From contig URGS01000002.1 of NCBI GenBank assembly GCA_900547415.1, positions 1-64,000 of the forward strand: DNA of 64,000 nucleotides. The letters are read 5' to 3'. Under the pieces are notes generated by a model. It ran no database searches. It saw only the letters and a program-made list of their open reading frames with translations, and was not told the origin of the DNA. Positions 1 to 8,377 of the stretch are shown here, in pieces (within the stretch, counting starts at the first letter, position 1; every line of letters begins with the position of its first letter). A program made the position numbers and the translations under genes. The DNA comes from an uncultured Phascolarctobacterium sp. (lineage in GTDB: Bacteria > Bacillota > Negativicutes > Acidaminococcales > Acidaminococcaceae).

Positions 1-1238
1 TTACTACGTTTGTGGATGTGTCTGATATGGTGATGCTCAAAAATGCCCTTCGCCGTGCGGAGGAGGGAAGTCGTGCGAAATCGTCTTTCCTGTTTGCAAT
101 GTCTCACGATCTGCGTACACCAATGAATGCGATCATTGGTTATGCAGAACTGGCGACCAGACATTTGCAAGAAACAGAAAAACTTGGCAGATACCTTGAA
201 AAAATTCAAATATGCGGAAAAGAACTTCTGTCGATGCTTGGTAATGTTCTGAATCTTGCAAGGATTGAAAATAATCAGGTCGAAATGGAATACACTGTTT
301 CGAATGTTCATGAGTGCTTTGAAAATTGTATCATTATGTTCCAACAACAGGCAGAAAGAAAAAATCAAACTCTCTCCCTGACAGAACAAATCATGTATCC
401 GTATGTATATATGGATGCACCACATCTGTCAGAAGTCTGTCTTAATATTATAAGCAATGCAATAAAGTATACAAATACAGGAGGTAGGATATCCTGTAAT
501 GTTGTACAGAAATCCTGTGAAAAAGAAGACTGGTGCAATCTGATTATTACTATTACCGATAATGGAATTGGTATGTCTGAAGAATTCCAAAAGCGTATTT
601 TTGAAACTTTTGAAAGAGAACGTAACACTACGTTAAGTCATATTGATGGCAGTGGCATCGGAATGGGCATTACAAAAAAGCTTGTAGATCTCATGGATGG
701 CACAATAGAAGTGAAAAGTAAGCAGGGTGAAGGTTCCCAATTTACAGTAACGATTCCTTGCAGGAAAGCGTCAAAAGAAGATTCTCTGGTGAAAAAAAAT
801 AGTAATCTGGGTAATAAGAATTGCTTGAACGGTGTTCGAATCTTATTAGTCGAAGATAATGAGATCAACACTGAAATCGCAAAGGAACTATTGACGGAAG
901 AAGGCTGTATTGTTGAGACTGCAAATGATGGTGTTGCATGCGTTGACATGATTGAAAAAGCGGATGCTGGTTATTACAAGATGATTCTTATGGATATTCA
1001 GATGCCTGTTATGGGCGGCTGTGAGGCAGCTAAGTCTATTCGCGGACTGGAACGTGAGGATGCAGCAGTCGTGCCCATTATTGCCTTAACAGGTAATGCA
1101 GGAACTAAGGATGTGGAAAAAGCTATGCAGGCTGGTATGAATGATTATATGGTTAAGCCGATACAGATGAAGCTGCTGGCCAAGATAATGAGCGAATATA
1201 TTCAGGCTGATGCAGAGGAAGACTATAGTGCTATTTGA
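1..1238 (+). CDS. Hybrid sensor histidine kinase/response regulator, 5' end outside window
   Basis: The reading frame is open to the left edge, so the sensory N-terminus is missing; the GTG at 12 is probably internal. Counting from that GTG, the HisKA domain has the phospho-acceptor His at 32 (SHDLRTP), followed by an HATPase domain with the N box (NIISNAIKYT, 145-154), DNGIG at 183-187 and GSGIGMG at 213-219. A C-terminal receiver domain has the acidic pair E281/D282, phospho-acceptor D328 (LMDIQMP), T360 and K382. The order kinase-receiver, with a separate HPt gene 25 bases downstream, fits a His-Asp-His-Asp phosphorelay. The signal sensed and the final output regulator cannot be read from this window. 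Confidence 0.93.
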   Translation, partial: TTFVDVSDMVMLKNALRRAEEGSRAKSSFLFAMSHDLRTPMNAIIGYAELATRHLQETEKLGRYLEKIQICGKELLSMLGNVLNLARIENNQVEMEYTVSNVHECFENCIIMFQQQAERKNQTLSLTEQIMYPYVYMDAPHLSEVCLNIISNAIKYTNTGGRISCNVVQKSCEKEDWCNLIITITDNGIGMSEEFQKRIFETFERERNTTLSHIDGSGIGMGITKKLVDLMDGTIEVKSKQGEGSQFTVTIPCRKASKEDSLVKKNSNLGNKNCLNGVRILLVEDNEINTEIAKELLTEEGCIVETANDGVACVDMIEKADAGYYKMILMDIQMPVMGGCEAAKSIRGLEREDAAVVPIIALTGNAGTKDVEKAMQAGMNDYMVKPIQMKLLAKIMSEYIQADAEEDYSAI

Positions 1239-1263
1239 TTGATAAGCTAGGGGAGGCTTGGCA

Positions 1264-1623
1264 ATGAAATTGAATGATTTACCTTCTTTTCTGGAGATAG
1301 ACGTTCAGGAAAGTCTGGAGGAGCGTTTTATGGAGAGCGAGGCTTTATATGTGCGCTTCCTAAAAAAGCTATTAAATGATACTAATGTAGCAGAGCTAAA
1401 GCAGGCTGTGACTGCTGCTGATTGGGAAACTGCACTGCTTAAGGCTCATAACCTTAAAGGAGTGTGTGCTAATTTGGGCCTTACCAGGCTAAGCAGAGAC
1501 TTTGCTGCTATTGTTGCAGAGCTGCGCAGTGATGCTTACACCGCTCAAAGCGTTAAGACTTTATTAAATGAGGCATTGGCTGAGTGGGAAAAGACCATTG
1601 CTTACATAGGTGAGCTGGAATAG
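1264..1623 (+). CDS. HPt domain protein (phosphotransfer partner of the hybrid kinase)
   Basis: A single histidine phosphotransfer domain of 119 residues. The helical motif AHNLKGVCANLGL carries the probable phospho-acceptor His62. It most likely takes phosphate from the receiver domain of the upstream hybrid kinase and passes it to an unlinked response regulator. The start is the ATG at 1264: GGGAGG at 1251-1256 lies 7 bases before it, whereas the in-frame TTG at 1258 sits directly against the ribosome site. The two genes are probably one transcript that ends at the hairpin near 1659. Confidence 0.88.
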   Translation: MKLNDLPSFLEIDVQESLEERFMESEALYVRFLKKLLNDTNVAELKQAVTAADWETALLKAHNLKGVCANLGLTRLSRDFAAIVAELRSDAYTAQSVKTLLNEALAEWEKTIAYIGELE

Positions 1624-1658
1624 TTTAGGACTATAATAATTAAAAAGAATACTTTTTT

Positions 1659-1697
1659 AAAGAGCACTGGGGCGTAAGCTTTAGTGCTCTTTTATTG
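1659..1697 (+). terminator. Intrinsic terminator of the kinase-HPt unit
   Basis: Ten-base arms AAAGAGCACT / AGTGCTCTTT with a 14-base loop, followed by a T-rich run. It lies 36 bases after the HPt stop codon. Confidence 0.8.
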
Positions 1698-1702
1698 TAC
1701 AG

Positions 1703-1739
1703 AGATAAAAATAAAACGCCGAAGCTTAGCTTCAGCGTT
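1703..1739 (-). terminator. Intrinsic terminator of the ttcA-EamA unit (minus strand)
   Basis: Arms AACGCCGAAGC / GCTTCAGCGTT around TTA. On the minus strand the stem is followed by TTTTATTTTTATC. It separates the minus-strand EamA gene from the convergent kinase-HPt unit. Confidence 0.75.
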
Positions 1740-1753
1740 GGTGTATTTTAATA

Positions 1754-2641
1754 TTATTTTGTAAGCTTAAGATTTCTCACTGGCAGGTTCAGTAGAATAA
1801 TGGCAGCAAAGATAAGTCCCATACCAACAAGCTTTTGCGTAGTCAGCGGCTCTTGGAAATAGCAGATGCCGATGACTGCTGCGACAAAGGGTTCAATGGT
1901 TGCTAAAATAGAGGCCTGACCAGGATCAACATAAAGCAGGCCTTTGTTGTAGAGCAGGTAGGGAATAACTGCACAGATAAGTCCAAGTCCTAACACATTG
2001 GCTATGGCCTCTGTATTTATCCGTGCCAGCGTATCTGCAGGAAAGTTGGCAATAGGGATTGCTGCTACTGAGGCAAAGAAAAATGTATAAATTGTAATAG
2101 TGGCTGAGGAATACTTTTCAACAGCGTATTTGCCAAAAATACTGTAGAGAGCATAGCCAAAGCCACTGCCAAGACCGTAGAGCAGACCTGTGAAAGTCAG
2201 GCTAAGACTTCCGCTGAAGGCACCGGTTACACAACCGCAGCCGGCAAAGGTCATGATCAATGCTGCTGCCTTTTTTGCGGTAAAGCTTTCTCTGAATAGA
2301 AAGACTGACATAATCATAACAAAGATTGGCGCAGTGTATAAAAGCAGGGCTGCAACCGCCAAGGAGCTGGCGGCAATACAGTTAAAATAGCAGTAATTAA
2401 AAAAGGTAAGGCTAATAACTCCTGTGCCAACAAACATCCAGGCATCGCGCCAGTCTATTTTGAACAAAGCTTTTACAGAAGGCGCAAGCGCTAGTACTGC
2501 GCAAATTGCAGAGGAGATGGAACGCAAAGCTACAATCTGAATAGAAGTAAAACCAAGTGATGCTAAATGCTTGACAAAGAGACCTATAAGTCCCCAAAGT
2601 GCTGCTGCACTGATAATGTAAAAATAAGCTTTTGTTTTCAT
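1754..2641 (-). CDS. EamA/DMT family transporter
   Basis: A hydrophobic protein of about 295 residues with roughly ten predicted membrane segments and two repeated EamA halves (WGLIGLFVK near the start; the second half begins with FTGLLYGLGSGFGYALYSI). The family exports or imports small metabolites; the substrate cannot be told from sequence. The start chosen is the ATG at 2641 (MKTKAYFYI), because a longer reading frame would run into the end of ttcA. No clear ribosome site precedes this ATG, so translation may be coupled to ttcA, 56 bases upstream on the same strand. Confidence 0.85.
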   Translation of the reverse strand: MKTKAYFYIISAAALWGLIGLFVKHLASLGFTSIQIVALRSISSAICAVLALAPSVKALFKIDWRDAWMFVGTGVISLTFFNYCYFNCIAASSLAVAALLLYTAPIFVMIMSVFLFRESFTAKKAAALIMTFAGCGCVTGAFSGSLSLTFTGLLYGLGSGFGYALYSIFGKYAVEKYSSATITIYTFFFASVAAIPIANFPADTLARINTEAIANVLGLGLICAVIPYLLYNKGLLYVDPGQASILATIEPFVAAVIGICYFQEPLTTQKLVGMGLIFAAIILLNLPVRNLKLTK

Positions 2642-2697
2642 AATCAATAACCAGGGCCAGGATACGTGGTCCTTTTCATTTCCGTGGTATTTAGAAA

Positions 2698-3489
2698 TTA
2701 TTTCTTCTTTTTGCCCCAAAATTTGTGGAATTTTTCCAGCAGCTCCTTTTGATTTTGCTTTTGGGGCCACAGCTCCCAGTTGTCGCTGTTGCGCATGGCA
2801 GCGCCCAGATGGTCATAAACCTGTGGATAGCGGTCATTGAGCTCTGCAATATGTTCCTTAACCTCCTGCCTGGTAGTGTTGCCGTCGTAGGGACATGGGT
2901 TTTTGAGGGGCTTTAGCTGCAGCAGCTCTATTAGCTCGCGTACTTCTGATTCACGGTAATAAAGCATGGGGCGCAGGACAGTGATGCCTGTTCGTGATAG
3001 AGGCGTTACTGGCAAAAAGGTGCGCAGTTGCCCGCTGGTCATGATGTTCATAAAGAATGTTTCCACTGCATCATCATGGTGATGGGCAAGGGCTACCTTA
3101 TTAAAGCCAAGCTCCTTGGCACGTCTGTTGGTTACTGCACGACGAAAATAAGCGCAGGTAAAGCAAGGGCTGCCGCCTTTTTTCTTATGGGCTTCCATTA
3201 CGTCCACATCGTCACTGTAATGTTCCAATCCGTAGTGAGCACAGAATTTTTCTAGTTCCTCTTTGGGAAAGTCATGGGAGAACATTGTGTTAACTGTGTA
3301 GCAGGCCAAATCAAAGGGGATGGGTGAGTGGAGGCGGATTTCTGCCAGCATTGCTGTAAGCAGCATACTGTCCTTGCCACCGCTGAGTCCAATTAAAATG
3401 CGATCACCGGGACTGAGCATATCAAATTCTATAATTGCACGCCATAGCTTACTAAGCTTGTCGGCAGGTACAAAGGGTTGTCGTGACAT
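2698..3489 (-). CDS. ttcA: TtcA-type tRNA 2-thiocytidine synthetase (PP-loop ATPase)
   Basis: The protein has 263 residues. An N-type ATP pyrophosphatase loop SGGKDS lies at 36-41. The three cysteines expected to hold the Fe-S cluster in TtcA are present: CFTC at 109-112 and Cys199 in NPCP. HHHDD follows at about 137. TtcA adenylates and thiolates C32 of certain tRNAs. The start is well supported by AAGGAG 7 bases upstream of the ATG. It is probably the first gene of a two-gene minus-strand unit with the EamA transporter. A related PP-loop thiolase of the TtcA/TilS superfamily is the main alternative. Confidence 0.82.
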   Translation of the reverse strand: MSRQPFVPADKLSKLWRAIIEFDMLSPGDRILIGLSGGKDSMLLTAMLAEIRLHSPIPFDLACYTVNTMFSHDFPKEELEKFCAHYGLEHYSDDVDVMEAHKKKGGSPCFTCAYFRRAVTNRRAKELGFNKVALAHHHDDAVETFFMNIMTSGQLRTFLPVTPLSRTGITVLRPMLYYRESEVRELIELLQLKPLKNPCPYDGNTTRQEVKEHIAELNDRYPQVYDHLGAAMRNSDNWELWPQKQNQKELLEKFHKFWGKKKK

Positions 3490-3629
3490 AATTACTCCTT
3501 GTTATTTTGATTCAAAACGCTTTTTATTTTAGCACATTTTTTAGTGCTGCTCAATGTTCTAGGCTGTAATATGAGGGACTGCAGTTCAAGAAATGTTGAG
3601 GTTCTGCATATGAAGAGCAGGGCCATTTG

Positions 3630-3638
3630 TGGTATAAT
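3630..3638 (+). promoter_or_regulatory. Extended -10 element before pcrA
   Basis: TGGTATAAT, 70 bases upstream of the pcrA start. No good -35 box lies at the right distance. The same TGG plus TATAAT form occurs before kdpD (24143) and the dicarboxylate symporter (41883). Confidence 0.55.
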
Positions 3639-3708
3639 AAAAAGGCTGATTATATTTTAAAAGAGAAAGGCGCAGGCAGCGTCTATGGTTTATGGAGGAT
3701 ACTTTGAT

Positions 3709-5913
3709 ATGACTGATACTATTAGAGGATTGAATCAGCAGCAGGCTGACGCAGTGCAGACTACGGAAGGACCTATGCTGATTTTAGCGGGTGCAGGCAG
3801 CGGCAAGACTAAGGTGCTGACATGCCGTATGGCACATCTTTTGAATCAGGGTGTGCGCCCATATAGAATTTTGGCAATTACCTTTACTAATAAAGCAGCT
3901 AAGGAAATGCGTGAGCGTGTTGATAAAATGGCTGGCTTGGCAGCTAAGGACGTGTGGCTCTTTACCTTCCACGCCTTTTGTGCTAGAGTGCTGCGCCGCG
4001 ATATTGATAAACTGGGCTATGGCAATAATTTTGCTATTTATGATACTACTGATACTAAAAACCTGATTAAGCAGGTTCTGAAAGAGCTGAATCTGGACGA
4101 AAAACGTTTTCAGCCTTCAGGCATTGCTTCTGCTATCAGCAATGCTAAGAACCAGCTGCAGGATGCAGTTGCCTATGCTAAGGAAGCTGCAGATTTCTAT
4201 CAGCAAAAGGTCGCAGAGGTATATGCTCTTTATGAGAACAAGCTGAAGGCCAATAATGCTGTGGATTTTGATGATTTGCTTTTGTTGACCTTAAAGCTGT
4301 TCCAAACTAATGAAGAGGTACGCACCAAATATCAGGAGAAATTTGACTATATTATGGTGGACGAGTATCAGGACACTAACCATGCACAGTATCTGCTGAC
4401 CAAGATTTTGGCTGCTAATCATCACAATCTTTGTGTAGTAGGCGACGCTGACCAAAGTATTTATGGCTGGCGTGGTGCGGATATCCGCAATATCCTTGAT
4501 TTTGAAAAGGATTATCCTGAGGCCAAGCTGGTGAAGCTGGAGCAGAACTACCGCAGTACTCAGGTTATTCTTGATGCAGCTAATGCTGTTATAGATAATA
4601 ACACAGGACGCAAGCCCAAGAATTTGTGGACTGACAACGGCAGCGGTCGTAAGATTACCTATTTCCAGGCTGCTGATGAGCGAGATGAAGCACGCTTTGT
4701 TATTGAAAAGACTCAGGAGCTGCAGGACAAAGAAAATATTCAGTTAGGTGATGTAGCTGTACTTTATCGTACTAACCCTCAGTCCCGCGTATTCGAGGAA
4801 ATGCTGGTCAAGAGTGGTATTCCCTACAATATTGTTGGCGGAACTAAGTTCTATGATCGCAAGGAAATAAAGGATATTATTGCTTATCTGCGTGTTATCT
4901 TTAATCCTAATGATGGTTTGAGCCTGCTGCGTATTATTAATGTTCCTCGTCGTGGTATAGGTGATGCAACCTTGGCCAAGCTGGAGGCCTTTGCGGCGGA
5001 AAATGATATGAGTCTGTTTGACGTAGTATCCAATTCCAGCCAGCTGCCCGGCCTTAGCAGCCGCTTCGTAAATAAGCTGGATGAGCTGGCAAGTACAATT
5101 TTTGACCTGATTGCTAAAGCTCAGGAGGTTCCTGTAAAGGAGCTTATTGATGATGTAATGACTAAAACAGGCTATCTGGAGGAGCTGCAGCTGAGCCGCA
5201 GTCCTCAGGATCAAAGCCGTATTGATAATCTGCAGGAGCTTTTAAGTGTTGCTGAGGACTTTGCTAAGAGCGGCGAAGAGGATACCTTGGAAAACTTTTT
5301 GGCTCACGTAGCTCTGGTGTCAGATATTGACAGTGCAGAGCTGGGAGAACAGGCTGTGACCTTGATGACGCTGCATTCTGCCAAAGGCTTGGAATTCCCC
5401 GTAGTATTCCTTGTTGGTATGGAAGAAGGTATTTTCCCCCATGCCCGTACTCTTTTGGACGAGGAAGAAATTGAGGAGGAGCGTCGCCTTTGCTATGTAG
5501 GTATTACCAGAGCGGAAAAGCATCTGTATCTGAGCAATGCACGTATGCGTATGATGTTTGGCCATACTGTTTCTTATCCGCCTTCTCGCTTTCTTGACGA
5601 AATTCCCAGCAAGCTGATTAATACCTTTGAGCGTCCCGTGCTGCAGCGTACTACCTTCAGTCACGTAGAAAAGCCTAAGGAAACACGCACGGCAGGAAAT
5701 TGGTTCCTGCAGCCAAAGACAAGCTTTATGCCTAAGGAAAGCAGTGCCAGCACCTCCTTTAGAGCAGGAGATAAGGTTGAGCACGCTAAATGGGGCGTTG
5801 GTACTATTGTTAGTGCCAAGGATGCAGAGGACGGACAGGAAATCAAGGTTGCCTTTGCAGGAGCAGGTATCCGCTGTCTTTTGACAAAATATGCTAAGCT
5901 GAAAAAGCTGTAA
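3709..5913 (+). CDS. pcrA: ATP-dependent DNA helicase PcrA (UvrD/Rep family)
   Basis: A 3'-5' superfamily 1A helicase of 734 residues acting in repair and replication restart. Walker A GAGSGKT is at 28-34; motif II VDEYQDTN and motif III GDADQSIYGWRGAD follow, then LEQNYRST, LMTLHSAKGLEFPVVF and the motif VI region YVGITRAEKHLYL. The last 50 residues (GDKVEHAKWGVGTIV) form the PcrA C-terminal Tudor-like domain that contacts RNA polymerase. The start is the ATG at 3709, with GGAGGA 9 bases upstream; an in-frame ATG at 3685 lies before that ribosome site. ligA follows after 25 bases, the common Firmicute pcrA-ligA pair. Confidence 0.97.
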   Translation: MTDTIRGLNQQQADAVQTTEGPMLILAGAGSGKTKVLTCRMAHLLNQGVRPYRILAITFTNKAAKEMRERVDKMAGLAAKDVWLFTFHAFCARVLRRDIDKLGYGNNFAIYDTTDTKNLIKQVLKELNLDEKRFQPSGIASAISNAKNQLQDAVAYAKEAADFYQQKVAEVYALYENKLKANNAVDFDDLLLLTLKLFQTNEEVRTKYQEKFDYIMVDEYQDTNHAQYLLTKILAANHHNLCVVGDADQSIYGWRGADIRNILDFEKDYPEAKLVKLEQNYRSTQVILDAANAVIDNNTGRKPKNLWTDNGSGRKITYFQAADERDEARFVIEKTQELQDKENIQLGDVAVLYRTNPQSRVFEEMLVKSGIPYNIVGGTKFYDRKEIKDIIAYLRVIFNPNDGLSLLRIINVPRRGIGDATLAKLEAFAAENDMSLFDVVSNSSQLPGLSSRFVNKLDELASTIFDLIAKAQEVPVKELIDDVMTKTGYLEELQLSRSPQDQSRIDNLQELLSVAEDFAKSGEEDTLENFLAHVALVSDIDSAELGEQAVTLMTLHSAKGLEFPVVFLVGMEEGIFPHARTLLDEEEIEEERRLCYVGITRAEKHLYLSNARMRMMFGHTVSYPPSRFLDEIPSKLINTFERPVLQRTTFSHVEKPKETRTAGNWFLQPKTSFMPKESSASTSFRAGDKVEHAKWGVGTIVSAKDAEDGQEIKVAFAGAGIRCLLTKYAKLKKL

Positions 5914-5938
5914 TAGATTTATCATTGGAGGAATGAAC

Positions 5939-7975
5939 ATGAACGAGCAGGATTTGTTTGCTGATGAACGAGCCGAAGCATTAGCTGAGGCGGAGGCTCT
6001 GCGTAAGGAAATTCGCCATAATGAATATTTATATTATGTTCTTGATGCACCTGAGCTTACTGACTCTGAATACGATAGGCTGATGCTGCGTTTAAGAGAA
6101 ATTGAGGCAGAATATCCTGACAGCATTCCTGCTGATTCTCCTACCCAGAGAGTTGGCGGTCGTGCGTCCTCCCAATTTGCAGAGGTCAAGCATTTGCAGC
6201 CTTTGCTTAGCCTGGGCAATGCCTTTTCCGAGGACGAGCTGCGTGCCTTTGATGAAAGGGTTCGCGGCGGCCTTCCTGCAGGCAGCAAGGTGGAATATGT
6301 TATGGAGCCCAAGATTGATGGCCTGGCCTGCAGCTTGATTTATGAAAATGGCAAGCTGGTCCGTGCTGCAACTCGTGGTGATGGTGTTACTGGTGAAAAT
6401 GTTACGGCTAATGTACGCACTATTCGTACTGTTCCTTTGGTGCTGAAGGTACCTGAGGGAGAAGAAATGCCGGAGCTGCTTGATGTTCGTGGTGAGGTCT
6501 ACATGCCTCGCCATGAGTTTATGCGTCTTAATGAAGAACGTGCAGAGCGTGGCGAAAGCGAATTTGCCAACCCTCGTAATGCTGCTGCCGGAAGTCTGCG
6601 TCAGCTGGACCCACAGGTTACAGCAAGCCGGTCCTTAAGCTTTTTTGCCTACTACTTAGTAGGCGAGGGAGCTAAGCCTAAGCATGGTGATTCCTTAGAT
6701 GAGCTGAAAAAATATGGCTTTAAGGTTAATAGTCACAAGGTTGTCAATAATATTGAAGAGGCTATTGAGCTGGTTCATGATTTTGATATGAGACGTGGCA
6801 GTCTGCCCTTTGATACGGACGGTGCTGTAATTAAGGTTAATGATGTGTATCAGCAGAATATTTTAGGCGCAACAGGCAAGGATCCTCGCTGGGCTATTGC
6901 CTTTAAATATCCGCCTGAGCAGGCCGAAACTACTCTGGAGGATATAGATTGGCGTGTCGGTCGTACAGGTGTGCTGACTCCTACTGCTATGCTTACTCCT
7001 GTTAAGCTGTCAGGAAGTGTCATCAGCCGTGCAACACTGCACAATGAAGATTTTATCAAGAGCAAGGATATTCGCATTGGCGATAGAGTAATTATCAACA
7101 AAGCAGGCGAAATCATTCCTGAGGTACTGCGAGTAGTTTTGGACAAGCGCGGAGAGGACGTTAAGCCTGTGGAAATTCCCTCTAAATGCCCTGAATGTGG
7201 CTGGAGCGTGGAGCGTCAGGGTGCGGAGGCAGCTATCCGCTGCACTAATCCCCATTGTCCTGCACTGGGACGTGAGGGCCTCATTCATTTTGTAAGTCGT
7301 GATGCTATGAACATTGAGGGCTGCGGTCCCTCCGTTATCAATCAGCTTATTGATGCAGGTCTTGTTCGTGATGCAGCAGATTTATACAGCTTAAAGCGTG
7401 AAGAGCTGCTGCAGCTGGAGCGTATGGGCGAGAAGTCTGCGGACAATCTTTTGACGGCTCTGGAAGCTAGCAAGGCTAATCAGCTGGACAAGCTACTTTT
7501 TGCTCTGGGCATTCGTCACGTTGGCGCTAAGGTAGCACGTATTTTAGCGCTGGAATTTGGCAGCATTGACAAGCTGTTGGAAGCGGAAGCTGAGCAGCTT
7601 GCTGCAATTCGTGATATTGGCAGCAAGATTGCAGAAAGCGTCGTAACGTGGCTGTCAGTACCTACTAATAGGGATTTACTGGAGCGTTTGCAGGCAGCAG
7701 GTCTTGATATGACCTTTACTGCTCCGGAAACAAGTCAGGAAAATCCCTTCTTTGGCAAGACTTTGGTATTTACAGGAACAATGCCAACCTTAGGACGAGC
7801 TGAGGCTAAGACTATGGCTCAGGACGTTGGTGCCAAGGTCAGCGGCAGTGTCAGCAAAAAAACTGACTATGTTATTGCAGGCGCTGAAGCAGGAAGCAAA
7901 CTGGAAAAGGCTGAGCAGCTTGGTGTTACAGTAATTGATGAAGCTGAATTCCTGCGAATGCTGAAGGGCGAATAA
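5939..7975 (+). CDS. ligA: NAD-dependent DNA ligase
   Basis: It seals nicks during replication and repair using NAD+. The protein has 678 residues, the usual length. Domains in order: NAD-binding Ia domain (YYVLDAPELTDSEYDRLM), adenylation domain with the nucleophile Lys125 in KIDG, OB fold, four-Cys zinc finger (CPEC and CTNPHC), helix-hairpin-helix repeats, and a C-terminal BRCT domain (FFGKTLVFTGTMPTLGRAEA). The start is the ATG at 5939, since GGAGG at 5927-5931 is 7 bases before it and only one base before the alternative ATG at 5933. It is cotranscribed with pcrA. Confidence 0.97.
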   Translation: MNEQDLFADERAEALAEAEALRKEIRHNEYLYYVLDAPELTDSEYDRLMLRLREIEAEYPDSIPADSPTQRVGGRASSQFAEVKHLQPLLSLGNAFSEDELRAFDERVRGGLPAGSKVEYVMEPKIDGLACSLIYENGKLVRAATRGDGVTGENVTANVRTIRTVPLVLKVPEGEEMPELLDVRGEVYMPRHEFMRLNEERAERGESEFANPRNAAAGSLRQLDPQVTASRSLSFFAYYLVGEGAKPKHGDSLDELKKYGFKVNSHKVVNNIEEAIELVHDFDMRRGSLPFDTDGAVIKVNDVYQQNILGATGKDPRWAIAFKYPPEQAETTLEDIDWRVGRTGVLTPTAMLTPVKLSGSVISRATLHNEDFIKSKDIRIGDRVIINKAGEIIPEVLRVVLDKRGEDVKPVEIPSKCPECGWSVERQGAEAAIRCTNPHCPALGREGLIHFVSRDAMNIEGCGPSVINQLIDAGLVRDAADLYSLKREELLQLERMGEKSADNLLTALEASKANQLDKLLFALGIRHVGAKVARILALEFGSIDKLLEAEAEQLAAIRDIGSKIAESVVTWLSVPTNRDLLERLQAAGLDMTFTAPETSQENPFFGKTLVFTGTMPTLGRAEAKTMAQDVGAKVSGSVSKKTDYVIAGAEAGSKLEKAEQLGVTVIDEAEFLRMLKGE

Positions 7976-7991
7976 AATATATTTTGAAAAT

Positions 7992-8019
7992 TTGACAGAA
8001 TATATAAATAAGTGATACT
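7992..8019 (+). promoter_or_regulatory. Promoter of the putative antitoxin RNA
   Basis: TTGACA at 7992-7997, a 16-base spacer and GATACT at 8014-8019. No credible protein follows it, so it probably drives a short RNA starting near 8026. Confidence 0.65.
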
Positions 8020-8031
8020 ATGAGCTTAGCC

Positions 8032-8063
8032 AAATGCAGGCAAAGTGTTAGCATGCGCTACAC
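8032..8063 (+). repeat. Direct repeat copy 1 (inside the antitoxin RNA)
   Basis: Blocks AAATGCAG, CAAAG, CATG and GCTACAC are shared in the same order with 8186-8217. The differences are one base after AAATGCAG, the block between CAAAG and CATG, and one extra C before GCTACAC. Confidence 0.8.
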
Positions 8064-8070
8064 GCGAAAG

Positions 8071-8105
8071 AAAAACCCCGGGACGGCCATCCCGGGGTTT
8101 TTGTT
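8071..8105. terminator. Bidirectional terminator shared by toxin and antitoxin
   Basis: Perfect stem CCCCGGGA / TCCCGGGG with loop CGGCCA, flanked by five A on the left and five T on the right, so it can stop transcription from both sides. Confidence 0.85.
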
Positions 8106-8119
8106 ATGCTGGCTGTGTG

Positions 8120-8209
8120 CTAAGTGTTTCTATCCAGCCATTTGCAAATGTAGTGGCCAACTATACTTGCTACGACAGAAACCAAAAATGCAGACAAAGC
8201 TTCCAACAT
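8120..8209 (-). CDS. Small hydrophobic type I toxin candidate (29 residues)
   Basis: The predicted peptide has a single membrane helix (about residues 5-22, rich in Ala/Val/Ser) and a charged tail KWLDRNT. That form matches membrane-acting Fst-like toxins and short Firmicute peptides ending in KWLD-type tails. A strong ribosome site (GGGAGGGAGG) lies 7 bases before the ATG at 8209, which is strong evidence that this short frame is translated. An AT-rich stretch at about 8245-8300 could hold its promoter. The gene converges on the RNA at 8026-8105 and ends at the shared terminator. No close homolog could be searched for. Confidence 0.75.
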   Translation of the reverse strand: MLEALSAFLVSVVASIVGHYICKWLDRNT

Positions 8210-8217
8210 GGCTACAC
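8186..8217 (-). repeat. Direct repeat copy 2 (toxin start region)
   Basis: Second copy of the repeat at 8032-8063. It covers the toxin start codon (CAT at 8207-8209), the bases up to the ribosome site and the first codons, making it the expected target of the antitoxin RNA. Confidence 0.8.
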
Positions 8218-8377
8218 CTCCCTCCCGCTGTAGATATAGGCGAGCGGAGCCACAGTTTTTTACTTTAACATAAAATATTGAAAATATAAATAAATTATGC
8301 TTCATAGGTATGGTGAGAAAAACTTATTGGCTTTCTGCTATAATAAAAATATGAAGCTATCAAAGGAGGAGAAGCCT

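Larger units (their letters stand above)
8026..8105 (+). ncRNA. Putative antisense antitoxin RNA (RNAII-like, type I toxin-antitoxin)
   Basis: About 80 bases lie between a good promoter (7992-8019) and a very strong GC hairpin with a T run (8071-8105). Bases 8032-8063 repeat the sequence at 8186-8217, which is the complement of the toxin mRNA from its ribosome-site spacer through the start codon to about codon 8. The RNA can therefore pair in trans with the toxin initiation region and also overlaps the toxin mRNA at the shared terminator. This is the layout known for the Fst/par family. Transcription itself is inferred. Confidence 0.65.

Noticed and set aside
8020..8268. Plus-strand open frames across the toxin-antitoxin locus
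   Set aside because: They run through the terminator hairpin and the complement of the toxin gene and have no ribosome site.
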